A stretch of 5,723 bases of DNA from Bacillota bacterium (GCA_021779415.1 JAJYAS010000262.1:1-5723); one strand, 5' to 3'. Shown: positions 1 to 5,723, numbered from the stretch's first letter. Numbers and translations are program-made. Notes: generated from the sequence alone by a model not told the origin.

Positions 1-240
1 TTTTCGTAAGACCTGAACCAAAAGTTCATTGTGGGCATCAAGCGCAATGTAGTTGATATTTGTATTCATCCTTGCAAGTTGGTTGATGAAACGACCTCTT
101 CCACATCCCAATTCCAGATGGATTGGATGATCATTGCCGAAGAGGTCCTTCCATTTCCCTTCGTGCTCCGAAGGGGTAAAAAGGACCTTATAATCTTTTT
201 CCAATTCGGGCTTAGCCCACCTCTTTTTTCTAAGTCGCAT
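1..240 (-). CDS. trmB: tRNA (guanine(46)-N7)-methyltransferase TrmB, N-terminal 80 residues (runs off left edge)
   Basis: Reading the minus strand from the ATG at 240 gives 80 uninterrupted codons to the window edge. The protein begins MRLRKKRWAKPELEKDY, then has GKWKDLFGNDHPIHLELGCG (residues 28-47) and NYIALDA (63-69). This is the TrmB pattern: a basic R-x-R-x-K-x-W-A start, an FGN(D)-P-I-H strand, and the glycine-rich SAM-binding loop ELGCGRGRF (43-51) of a class I methyltransferase. TrmB uses S-adenosylmethionine to methylate N7 of G46 in the tRNA variable loop, in the cytoplasm. The start is supported by GAGGAG on the minus strand (254-249), 8 nt upstream. TrmB is usually a little over 200 residues, so about two thirds lies outside the window. 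It follows amrS on the same strand after 91 bp and may be co-transcribed with it. Identification rests on recalled family motifs, and I am confident of it. Confidence 0.92.
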   Translation of the reverse strand, partial: MRLRKKRWAKPELEKDYKVLFTPSEHEGKWKDLFGNDHPIHLELGCGRGRFINQLARMNTNINYIALDAHNELLVQVLRK

Positions 241-261
241 TTAACTTTCTCCTCTTTTAAC

Positions 262-289
262 CGAAGATGTCTAAACGAAGATGTCTAAA
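262..289. repeat. Perfect tandem duplication of a 14-bp unit
   Basis: The unit CGAAGATGTCTAAA occurs at 262-275 and again, directly abutting and identical, at 276-289. It lies in the spacer between the amrS stop codon and the trmB ribosome binding site. The eight bases GTCTAAAC at its core also occur at 330-337, across the amrS stop codon. Two copies are too few for a CRISPR. It looks like a replication-slippage duplication. No function is evident. Confidence 0.9.
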
Positions 290-331
290 TTTAACATCCC
301 TTTCCCATTAACTATGTCCCCTTGTTCCCGT

Positions 332-1204
332 CTAAACATTGCCGACATAAATGTAGTTTAATCCCGCATTTTTTCCTATAAGCTTGGCCCTTTCTAAGGT
401 TTCCACAGGGGTAATTGGGGTGTCCATCATCTTCCATGAGGGGAAAAATCGGCTTACATGCCAAGGTACGTCTTGACTAAGTTCCGTAGCGATAAATTGT
501 GCAATCATTTCGAGTTGACTGGGCTTATCATTTACTCCTGGCACGACCAGGGTGGTGATTTCGAGATGCACTCCCACTTCGTGAAGGTATTTTAGGTTTT
601 CCATAATAGGTTCGGCCGTACCGCCACAATAGCCTTCGTAAACACCATCATCGGGTCCTTTAAAATCGACGTTAGCAGCATCTAAATAAGGAAGAATTGT
701 ATCGATGGTTTCTCTCGACATATAACCGTTGGTCACCCAAACATTTTTTAGCCCTTTTTCTCTGGCTAACTTCATAGTATCCAGAGCATACTCCACAAAA
801 ATTGTCGGTTCAGAATAAGTATAGGCAAGGGAAGGGCATGCATAGTCAAGAGCTCGTCTAACATGTTCTTCCGGAGAAATATCGATGCCCTCGATTGGCT
901 TGCTGGGTTTTGGACTTTGCGCTATTTCCCAGTTCTGACACCAGGAGCAACGGAAATTACAGCCAACTGAAGCTAACGAATAAATCATTGTTCCGGGTAA
1001 AAAGTGATAAAGGGGTTACTTTTCAATTGGATCTACGTGCAAAGCTATGGTTTTTCCATAATTCAAAGCGTAAAGTTTCCCTTGGCGATTTTCCCGAACG
1101 CCACAAATTCCTCGTTTACCCTCTGCAATTGTACATCTGTGATTACATACAGCGCATTTGAATAGGCCCCTTTCCAGCTCTTGGTATAATATTGCTTCTT
1201 TAAT
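332..1204 (-). pseudogene. amrS: AmmeMemoRadiSam system radical SAM enzyme AmrS, interrupted by an in-frame TAA and truncated at the C-terminus
   Basis: The intact part from the ATG at 988 (218 codons) carries the radical SAM cluster motif CNFRCSWC (C-x3-C-x2-C, codons 82-89 counted from 1204), which would bind a 4Fe-4S cluster and S-adenosylmethionine. It also has YSEPTIFVEY, VTNGYMS, VDFKG and TTLVVPGVND, all typical of the PflA-like AmrS family. The family's N-terminal region lies upstream in the same frame: KEAILYQELERG, C-x2-C-x3-C-x9-C at codons 17-34, GKRGICGVREN, then HVDPIEK. Between DPIEK and PLYHFLPGT stands TAA (1018-1016), where relatives have a second Lys (AAA to TAA would be one change). 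No ATG or GTG is available; the best start is ATT at 1204, which gives the family-typical (M)KEA behind AAGGTGA. The C-terminus ends at YIYVGNV, before the usual cysteine-containing tail. Reconstructed length is 290 codons, against roughly 330-350 for relatives as I recall. The ATG at 988 has no clear ribosome binding site, so re-initiation there looks poor. The start lies 28 bp after the MEMO-AMMECR1 gene, so the two form an operon. Alternatives are a sequencing error at 1018 or stop-codon readthrough. Confidence 0.82.
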
Positions 1205-1210
1205 TTTGAC

Positions 1211-1219
1211 TCACCTTCC
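1211..1219 (-). promoter_or_regulatory. Ribosome binding site that points to an ATT start for amrS
   Basis: The minus strand reads GGAAGGTGA here, close to the consensus AAGGAGGTGA. It is followed by 6 nt (GTCAAA) and then ATT at 1204-1202. The amrS frame is closed just upstream by TGA at 1213-1211, so no start further out is possible. The site falls inside the 28-bp gap after the upstream gene. Confidence 0.6.
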
Positions 1220-1232
1220 TTTCTCAAGAGTT

Positions 1233-2495
1233 CTATTCAAAGGTGCGGACAACCTCGAAGCGCCACATTTCGATTGGTTCCTCAAGTCCAAGGCCTGCTT
1301 TTTGTTTAGCGATGCTCACTTGTTCTACCGCCGTATTAATGCCCTCTAAGTGAGGAAGAAGTAGGCCGGTTCGCCCTCGTCCCCTGACAACGACACCGTA
1401 GTGCCAGGGATCAAGGTCCTCAAGGCTTTGGATTTTTTCCATTTCCCCAAGGATATCGACCGAGAAGGTAAGCGAAGCAAGCTCGTTTTTTTCAACGGGC
1501 CAAAATCTAGGGTCTTCCGTTCCCGCTGCGATCGCATTGTGTTCAATTTCTTGGGCTAGATTCTCTCGCCAAGGCTCTGTCGTTCCGATACACCCTCGTA
1601 ATTCCCCGTCTTTCTTGAGGGTAACGAAACAGGCACGCCGTAGTTGGAAGTCTGGCTCGGTGGGTGGAGTGAGTCCATGGGTATTTCCTACTTTTAAATA
1701 CGTTTCCAAGCAGAGTCGAGCCCAAGAGGGTAACGATGAAGCATGATAGAGTTCTGCGACGAGGTATCCTACACCAAAGGGTCCTTCATAGGAAAGAACT
1801 CTAGGCATTCCTTCCTGAACGGCTAAGGCCAGTCTGAGGCTGCGCCAACCACATTCCCCAGCTTCTTCAGCCATGTCCTCAGGAATATGCTGAATTTGGG
1901 ACGGATCTCCGGATAAAGAATTGACGATTAGCTGATCAAATTGCGGACCCGAGGGATGGAGTCCATAGGGACCCTCTTTTTTCAAGCGATGAGACAAATC
2001 TCCACTGGCGATCAGAGCACTTCTCTCCGGAAAGGCTTTAAGGGTGTGTGCGATTTTTTGTCCATACATCTCCGGATAGGCCATTGGCATGCTCATCACA
2101 ACAAGGTTTCCCTGCCAACCTGCTTCCCTTAAAAAGCAAAGAGGAACAAGCGCACCATGATCCAGTTTTTCCGAGTGAAGCATAGCCTCAGGCAGTTCGG
2201 AGGCCAAAGCCTCAGTCAATTGGCTATGCCCAGGAAAAGAAAGCTTCACTTGGGGAGCACCAAACGAGGCAAAATCTCCACAAATCACGTCCTCCTCAAG
2301 AAGTGTGACCCCCTTATGAAGAAGAGTCGCATGGGGTGAGATGAGTAACACCGTCTCAATCCGAGCTTCAACGAGATTTTTGGAAATTTGGCGATACGCC
2401 TCAAGGGTTGCAGCGCACTGGGTTTCTTCTCCTCGACCTATTTCTGGCACAATAATCGGAGGATGTGGTACAAAAGCAGAATAGACTAAGGGCAT
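1233..2495 (-). CDS. amrA: AmmeMemoRadiSam protein: N-terminal MEMO/LigB-like domain fused to C-terminal AMMECR1 domain
   Basis: This is a complete 420-residue protein. Residues 1 to about 250 resemble the MEMO/class III extradiol dioxygenase (LigB) fold. Candidate metal and active-site residues are His11 in VPHPPI, His55 in ISPHAT, His113 in LDHGALVPL, Ser164-His169 in SGDLSH, and Glu214/Cys215 in ECGWRSL; Cys215 may correspond to the metal-binding cysteine of human MEMO1. From about 260 to the end is an AMMECR1 domain with RRACFVTL (286-293), the hallmark LRGCIGT (299-305), EDPRFWPV (327-334), and YGVVVRGRGRTGLLLP (366-381). In many genomes these domains are separate genes (amrB, amrA) beside amrS; here they are one polypeptide. 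No signal peptide or membrane segment is visible, so it should be cytoplasmic. The start is preceded by GTGGTGA (2508-2502), 6 nt before ATG. It heads the operon with amrS. The biochemical function of the AmmeMemoRadiSam set is not known to me, and dioxygenase activity should not be assumed. Both domains look intact. Confidence 0.93.
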   Translation of the reverse strand: MPLVYSAFVPHPPIIVPEIGRGEETQCAATLEAYRQISKNLVEARIETVLLISPHATLLHKGVTLLEEDVICGDFASFGAPQVKLSFPGHSQLTEALASELPEAMLHSEKLDHGALVPLCFLREAGWQGNLVVMSMPMAYPEMYGQKIAHTLKAFPERSALIASGDLSHRLKKEGPYGLHPSGPQFDQLIVNSLSGDPSQIQHIPEDMAEEAGECGWRSLRLALAVQEGMPRVLSYEGPFGVGYLVAELYHASSLPSWARLCLETYLKVGNTHGLTPPTEPDFQLRRACFVTLKKDGELRGCIGTTEPWRENLAQEIEHNAIAAGTEDPRFWPVEKNELASLTFSVDILGEMEKIQSLEDLDPWHYGVVVRGRGRTGLLLPHLEGINTAVEQVSIAKQKAGLGLEEPIEMWRFEVVRTFE

Positions 2496-2631
2496 AATCG
2501 TTCACCACTCTCTTGAAATATTATTTCTCACGTTCTAAGCATTCTTATGGAATCTCTCTAGGTTCAACTCCTTAACCAAATGCTAGATTCGACAAAATAA
2601 TTTACATATCTTCAAAAAAGGATAAATTCTA

Positions 2632-2660
2632 TTGGATGTAGAACTATCGTGTAAGATAAA
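2632..2660 (+). promoter_or_regulatory. Candidate sigma-A-type promoter for the chemoreceptor gene
   Basis: TTGGAT (2632-2637) and GATAAA (2655-2660) are separated by exactly 17 bp. The -35 matches TTGACA at 3 of 6 positions and the -10 matches TATAAT at 4 of 6. Transcription would start near 2667, giving a leader of about 53 nt. The match is modest and rests on pattern only. A sigma-D flagellar promoter was sought and not convincingly found. Confidence 0.3.
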
Positions 2661-2668
2661 GACATCAT

Positions 2669-2691
2669 ATTGTTATGCCTAGTCAAACAAT
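2669..2691. repeat. Interrupted palindrome in the chemoreceptor leader (ATTGTT-N11-AACAAT)
   Basis: Perfect 6-bp arms ATTGTT (2669-2674) and AACAAT (2686-2691) flank 11 bases. The palindrome lies between the candidate promoter and the ribosome binding site of the chemoreceptor gene, a plausible place for a regulator to bind. Arms this short in AT-rich DNA can arise by chance. Confidence 0.3.
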
Positions 2692-2719
2692 CAGTGTCTA
2701 GAGAAAAGGAGGAGAAGAA

Positions 2720-4705
2720 ATGAAAGGATCTATGAAACGCAAAATAGTTGGTCTGATTTTAGTCTTGTCATTACTCCCTACGTCCATTCTAGGCCTCTAT
2801 AGCTATGAAAATGCCAATTCAGTTCTCACCTCAGAACTCAAAACATCCACAGCTCAATCCGTTACTAAAGTCGAAGAAACGACGAACATGTTTATGAAGA
2901 GTATTGAGCAGGATGTTGACCGTTTGAGCAAAGATCCAAGCGTAGTTGGCATGACCGCAGGAAACGACGGATCTCAAGCCTTTGCTGTATTTAAAGCCTA
3001 CAAGGAATCTAATAATGATGTCTTGAACGTCTATGTTGGCACCCCTGACAAGCGTATGATTCTGTACCCTCAAACTCAACTCCCTAGTGGATATGACCCG
3101 ACAACCCGTCCTTGGTATACTCAGGCAGAGAAGGCAAAGGGAATCATTTGGACTGATCCCTATGTGGATGCCGGAACTAACCAGCTTACGATCACAGTCG
3201 CTAAGCCTGTCTACAATCCTCAAACGAATGCTCTTGTTGGGATCATGAGCATCGATATTTCCTTGAATTCTCTCACTAAAATTATCTCTCAAATGAAAAT
3301 CGGTCAGCAAGGTTATGTAATCATGCTCGATAAATCTAACAAAATCATGGTGCACCCGGACAAAACCCAATTAGGAAAAGATCTTTCGAATCCTGAACTC
3401 AAAACCGGATTAGAAACCCACCCCTCCGGAGTCGTTGATTTTACAGATAACGAGATTCAACGTTTTGGTTCGTTTGATACCTTTAAGAAAACCGGCTGGA
3501 AATTTGTAGGTGTGATGAATTACGATGAAATCCGTGCTGCAACCTCCCAAATTCTCTTGCACACAGCTATAGCTTCACTACTTTTAGCTATACTCGCCAT
3601 CATCGTCGGGATTCTCTTTGCCAGTACTATTACAAAAGCCTTAAATTCGTTAGTTGAAGAAACCCAAAAAATTGGGAGTGGCGATTTTACAGTACGTTGC
3701 AAACTGACCTCCAGAGACGAAGCAGGAATCCTAGCCTCCACCCTTAATGAAATGGTCGAAGAACTGGGAGCTTTAATGAAAAACATTCAAAACATCTCCC
3801 TACACGTCAGTACTTCGGCCAATGATTTAGCCAGTACCGCCGAAGAAACTAGTGCCGCTGCTGAAGAAGTGTCAACAACCGTAAGTCAAATCGCCAGTGG
3901 AGCCTCCGACCAAGCGACTCAAGCTGAACAAGGATCCCTTTTCGTGGAGCAATTATCCGTTAAGTTCCAGTCCTTAGTCATCAGCAGCGATAATATGTTA
4001 CAAGCCTCCCAAGAGGTCGCCCACGCCAATCACAGAGGAATCATCTCTGTGCAAGAGCTCACTTCCAAAGCGCAGGCCAACAGAACCGCCATTGACAAAA
4101 TTGAAAATGTGATTTCCCTCCTAAATAATAAAGTACAGGCCATTAGTACGATTCTCCAAGCCATCACTATGATCTCGGAACAAACAAATCTTCTTGCCCT
4201 TAACGCCTCAATTGAGGCAGCGCGCGCTGGAGAAGCGGGTCGTGGTTTTTCCGTAGTTGCTGAAGAAATACGAAAACTTGCTGAGCAGTCCTCCAATTCA
4301 GCCAATGGTATCAGCGAAATTGTGTTAGATATTCAAAAAGAAAGTCAACATACCGTTGGAGTTATGCAGGAAGTTCAAACCCAAACTGTCGCACAAATGT
4401 CCGCAGTAACAGATGTCGATATGTCGTTTTCAGCCATTTCCAAGGCGATTGACACTATCAATGAAATTATTCAGCAAAACACGGATGATATGAAAGAAGC
4501 CTCGAAAAACAGCAGTAAGATTGTTGAGGTCTTGCAAAATATCTCCGCGGTTTCTGAAGAAACGGCGGCAGCTTCTGAAGAGGTCACTGCATCAATGCAA
4601 CAGACATCAAGTGCCGTTGAACACGTTGCCACAACCGCTGAAGCGCTAAATAATTTGGCGATGAACTTAACCAAAGAAATTCAAAAATTTAAAGTCAACC
4701 CCTAA
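2720..4705 (+). CDS. Methyl-accepting chemotaxis protein with dCache_1 amino-acid-type sensor domain
   Basis: This is a complete 661-residue transmembrane chemoreceptor. A basic N-terminus (MKGSMKRK) precedes TM1 (about 9-28). The extracellular dCache_1 domain spans about 30-270, TM2 about 277-301 (rich in Leu, Ile and Ala), HAMP about 302-355, and the cytoplasmic coiled-coil signalling domain about 360-661. The hairpin tip that contacts CheA/CheW is [20 protein letters not shown] (485-504), followed by [19 protein letters not shown]. Glu-rich patches near 375-388 and 608-634 are candidate methylation regions. The sensor shows [10 protein letters not shown] (124-133), DPYVD (146-150) and SIDISL (177-182). 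Tyr125, Arg130, Trp132, Tyr133, Tyr148, Asp150 and Asp179 match the known amino-acid-binding motif of dCache_1 receptors such as Pseudomonas PctA, so an amino acid ligand is inferred. ATG 2720 is set by AGGAGG at 2707-2712 with a 7-nt spacer. The gene ends in two tandem TAA codons. Both flanking genes are on the opposite strand, so it is probably monocistronic. Confidence 0.97.
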   Translation: MKGSMKRKIVGLILVLSLLPTSILGLYSYENANSVLTSELKTSTAQSVTKVEETTNMFMKSIEQDVDRLSKDPSVVGMTAGNDGSQAFAVFKAYKESNNDVLNVYVGTPDKRMILYPQTQLPSGYDPTTRPWYTQAEKAKGIIWTDPYVDAGTNQLTITVAKPVYNPQTNALVGIMSIDISLNSLTKIISQMKIGQQGYVIMLDKSNKIMVHPDKTQLGKDLSNPELKTGLETHPSGVVDFTDNEIQRFGSFDTFKKTGWKFVGVMNYDEIRAATSQILLHTAIASLLLAILAIIVGILFASTITKALNSLVEETQKIGSGDFTVRCKLTSRDEAGILASTLNEMVEELGALMKNIQNISLHVSTSANDLASTAEETSAAAEEVSTTVSQIASGASDQATQAEQGSLFVEQLSVKFQSLVISSDNMLQASQEVAHANHRGIISVQELTSKAQANRTAIDKIENVISLLNNKVQAISTILQAITMISEQTNLLALNASIEAARAGEAGRGFSVVAEEIRKLAEQSSNSANGISEIVLDIQKESQHTVGVMQEVQTQTVAQMSAVTDVDMSFSAISKAIDTINEIIQQNTDDMKEASKNSSKIVEVLQNISAVSEETAAASEEVTASMQQTSSAVEHVATTAEALNNLAMNLTKEIQKFKVNP

Positions 4706-4727
4706 TAAGAGAGCTCTCCCCCCTCTC

Positions 4728-4773
4728 GAACAAGGTGCTCCGCGTTAACACGCGAAACGCCTTGTTCTTTTTT
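4728..4773 (+). terminator. Intrinsic terminator of the chemoreceptor gene
   Basis: Arms GAACAAGGTG (4728-4737) and CGCCTTGTTC (4758-4767) form a 10-bp stem with one G-T wobble, followed at once by six T residues (4768-4773). A second perfect stem is nested inside: CGCGT (4741-4745) with ACGCG (4750-4754) around the loop TAAC. It begins 23 bp after the stop codon. Read on the minus strand there is no T-run after the stem, so it should act mainly on plus-strand transcripts and not on the convergent gene. Confidence 0.92.
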
Positions 4774-4835
4774 GGATATCCCAACCTCTATCTTCATTGT
4801 ATTTGGCTCCGTATTAACTTTAAAATAGCTCGGGG

Positions 4836-5267
4836 TTATTTACCGATTAATTGACTCTCAACATTGTAGATAATCTCGCAATCACAATGTCCCCCATTTT
4901 TTTTAAATACCTCAAATATTTCGTTTATTTTTCCTCGACTAAACTGCATTTGAGTAAGAATTTGCTGGCTCAAACGAAGGGTATGGTCGCATGTTAATCC
5001 TGAGAGGTTCTCATTCAATCTATAAAAAAACATTCTATGAAAAAGCAAGCTCAATAAATCGGAGTCCTTATTTAAACTTGCCTTTTCATAATTATAAAGA
5101 GAGTCATACTCTAAGTTATCATTTGTAATCCCCGAGACTAGTCTTCGATTAACTTCTTCTTTAATAAATTTTTTATCTTTTAAAACCTCTCTTTCAGGGT
5201 CTAATTGTTCTTTGAGTTCTCTGCGTTTTTCTCTGTTAGCAGTTCTTTTAGCATTGCCGAGTGACAT
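4836..5267 (-). CDS. Small DUF2695-type protein of unknown function
   Basis: This is a complete 143-residue protein. Residues 7-45 are strongly charged (Lys, Arg, Glu) and probably helical; no signal peptide or membrane segment is visible. The C-terminal part contains LTCDHTLRLS (91-100) and NGGHCDCEIIYNVES (124-138). This C-D-x-T-L-R spaced from G-G-x-C-D-C-E-x-x-x-N-V-E matches DUF2695 as I recall it. Cys93, His95, Cys128 and Cys130 could form a metal site, which is inference. The start is supported by AGGGGG on the minus strand (5281-5276), 8 nt before ATG. The gene converges on the chemoreceptor gene, 130 bp away, and I see no clear terminator of its own. Its G+C is low (17/60 and 15/60 in two sampled blocks) compared with the genes to the left. 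The function is unknown. Confidence 0.8.
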   Translation of the reverse strand: MSLGNAKRTANREKRRELKEQLDPEREVLKDKKFIKEEVNRRLVSGITNDNLEYDSLYNYEKASLNKDSDLLSLLFHRMFFYRLNENLSGLTCDHTLRLSQQILTQMQFSRGKINEIFEVFKKNGGHCDCEIIYNVESQLIGK

Positions 5268-5281
5268 TAATATTGCCCCCT

Positions 5282-5484
5282 GTTCTCAAGTTATGCTCCC
5301 TAACCAATTAAGCAATACTCTCACTTATATACTTCCATGTCAACGGCGCCCAATATACATATCAAAGAAAAATATTGCATTAATCGCTATAGGTCCTAAA
5401 ACTTCTTAAACTAATTTTCATAAATGCTTCACATTTAATTAACCATGGGCTAACAATTATAGAGTAAACTTAAAATTACAGTTT
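5282..5484. other. AT-rich divergent spacer with no gene seen
   Basis: This spacer separates the DUF2695-type gene (minus) from the TTG-started membrane-protein gene (plus). The 60 bases from 5401 contain only 15 G+C. I see no open frame with a ribosome binding site, no RNA gene and no clear promoter pair. CAATAT (5351-5356) and ATATTG (5372-5377) form a weak inverted repeat that is probably chance. Confidence 0.5.
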
Positions 5485-5492
5485 GGGAGGTG
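5485..5492 (+). promoter_or_regulatory. Ribosome binding site that selects a TTG start
   Basis: GGGAGGTG (5485-5492) is a near-perfect Shine-Dalgarno sequence. The only sensible start behind it in a long open frame is TTG at 5503-5505, after a 10-nt T-rich spacer. The GTG inside the site itself opens a frame that stops after only ten codons. Confidence 0.7.
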
Positions 5493-5502
5493 GATTTCTT
5501 TT

Positions 5503-5723
5503 TTGAAGATATTGCAGGCTAAAAAAGTTTACTACTCGAATACGGTCTTATGGTCTTCTTGTTGTGCATTGTTCAGCGTGATTGCAATTTGGTTATCCTA
5601 TCATGGTATAAACGATTGGTCTATCCGAATGCAAGAACGATTTTGGAACGAGATGGGATTCATCTCAATATTTTTGGCAATAGGTTCTGTTTTTATTTGG
5701 TTTAGCAAAAAGAAACTCATCAA
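5503..5723 (+). CDS. Small membrane protein of unknown function, N-terminal 73 residues (runs off right edge)
   Basis: From TTG 5503 the frame stays open to the window end. The protein begins MKILQAKKVYYSNTVLW. It has two hydrophobic stretches, about 13-33 (including SSCCALFSVIAIWLS) and about 51-67 (GFISIFLAIGSVFIW), the second followed by SKKK. The lysines at 2, 7 and 8 and at 69-71 suggest both ends face the cytoplasm, with a short extracellular loop (34-50). The first stretch could instead be a signal anchor. The start is chosen because of the strong GGGAGGTG site; no ATG or GTG in this frame is well placed. I do not recognise the family, and the rest of the gene lies outside the window. 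Confidence 0.7.
   Translation, partial: MKILQAKKVYYSNTVLWSSCCALFSVIAIWLSYHGINDWSIRMQERFWNEMGFISIFLAIGSVFIWFSKKKLI

Larger units (their letters stand above)
2496..2719. other. Divergent intergenic region between the amr operon and the chemoreceptor gene
   Basis: This AT-rich 224-bp spacer must hold the promoters of both divergent transcription units. On the plus strand a candidate promoter and a 23-bp interrupted palindrome are visible and listed separately. On the minus strand the best -35-like hexamers (TTGAAG at 2614-2609 and TTGAAC at 2567-2562) lack a convincing -10 at 16-18 bp. I see no riboswitch-like structure and no small ORF with a ribosome binding site. Confidence 0.6.

Noticed and set aside
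31..288. An 85-codon plus-strand open frame at the left edge
   Set aside because: It is antisense to the trmB start, which has a clear family match and ribosome binding site.
262..289. Minimal CRISPR or regulatory iteron from the 14-bp repeats
   Set aside because: There are only two abutting copies with no spacers, and no replication or cas gene nearby.
1016..1018. Selenocysteine or pyrrolysine recoding at the amrS stop
   Set aside because: The codon is TAA, not TGA or TAG. The expected residue is lysine, and no recoding element is evident. The chemoreceptor and DUF2695-type genes use TAA as a normal stop.
895..1161. An 88-codon plus-strand open frame opposite amrS
   Set aside because: It covers the region that encodes the recognisable AmrS N-terminus on the other strand, and its own translation resembles nothing.
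2600..2700. Flagellar sigma-D (sigma-28) promoter for the chemoreceptor gene
   Set aside because: TAAA at 2657-2660 followed 16 bases later by GCCTAGTC matches only part of the GCCGATAA-type -10, which is not enough to call.
2661..2706. Cyclic di-GMP riboswitch in the chemoreceptor leader, as seen for some clostridial chemotaxis genes
   Set aside because: The leader is too short and lacks the conserved GEMM core motifs.
2831..3370. A 179-codon open frame on the minus strand inside the chemoreceptor gene
   Set aside because: It is antisense to the well-supported dCache domain, its translation shows no recognisable domain, and I see no ribosome binding site.
5439..5453. Palindrome-like TTAACC-ATG-GGCTAA upstream of the membrane-protein gene
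   Set aside because: There is one mismatch in six, the arms do not extend, and no promoter anchors it. Chance is likely in AT-rich DNA.

Overview
The window looks like chromosomal DNA from an anaerobic Gram-positive bacterium, most plausibly a clostridial Firmicute of the Desulfitobacterium/Desulfosporosinus type. The pointers are strong AGGAGG-like ribosome binding sites, a long dCache chemoreceptor, a LigB/MEMO-AMMECR1 fusion next to a radical SAM gene, and moderate G+C (28/60 and 27/60 in two sampled coding blocks). The genus is an inference from protein character only.

Layout. Positions 1-2495 hold three co-directional genes on the minus strand. In transcription order they are: a fused MEMO/LigB-AMMECR1 protein (2495 to 1233); the radical SAM partner gene amrS (about 1204 to 332); and the first 80 codons of trmB, the tRNA m7G46 methyltransferase (240 to 1, continuing outside). 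The first two form the AmmeMemoRadiSam gene set, whose function is unknown to me. A 224-bp divergent intergenic region follows. Then comes a complete plus-strand chemoreceptor gene (2720-4705), which ends in a strong intrinsic terminator (4728-4773). Convergent to it is a small DUF2695-type gene on the minus strand (5267 to 4836). After an AT-rich spacer, a plus-strand gene for a small membrane protein starts at a TTG (5503) and runs off the window end.

Main observation. amrS looks broken. Its conserved N-terminal region is present upstream of the first ATG-initiated frame and is in frame with it, but the two are separated by one in-frame TAA (1016-1018), exactly where a Lys codon is expected. 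The upstream part appears to start at a rare ATT codon behind a good Shine-Dalgarno sequence. The protein also stops early at the C-terminus, before the usual cysteine-containing tail. The fused MEMO-AMMECR1 gene upstream is intact. The operon therefore seems to keep two of its three activities, unless the stop is a sequencing error or is read through. Short direct repeats, including a perfect 14-bp tandem duplication, lie just past the truncated end.

The chemoreceptor carries every residue of the known amino-acid-binding motif of dCache_1 sensors, so its likely ligand class can be predicted. The right end (about 4836-5723) is clearly more AT-rich than the rest and may be a more recently acquired or lineage-specific segment. 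I saw no RNA genes, insertion sequences or CRISPR arrays.
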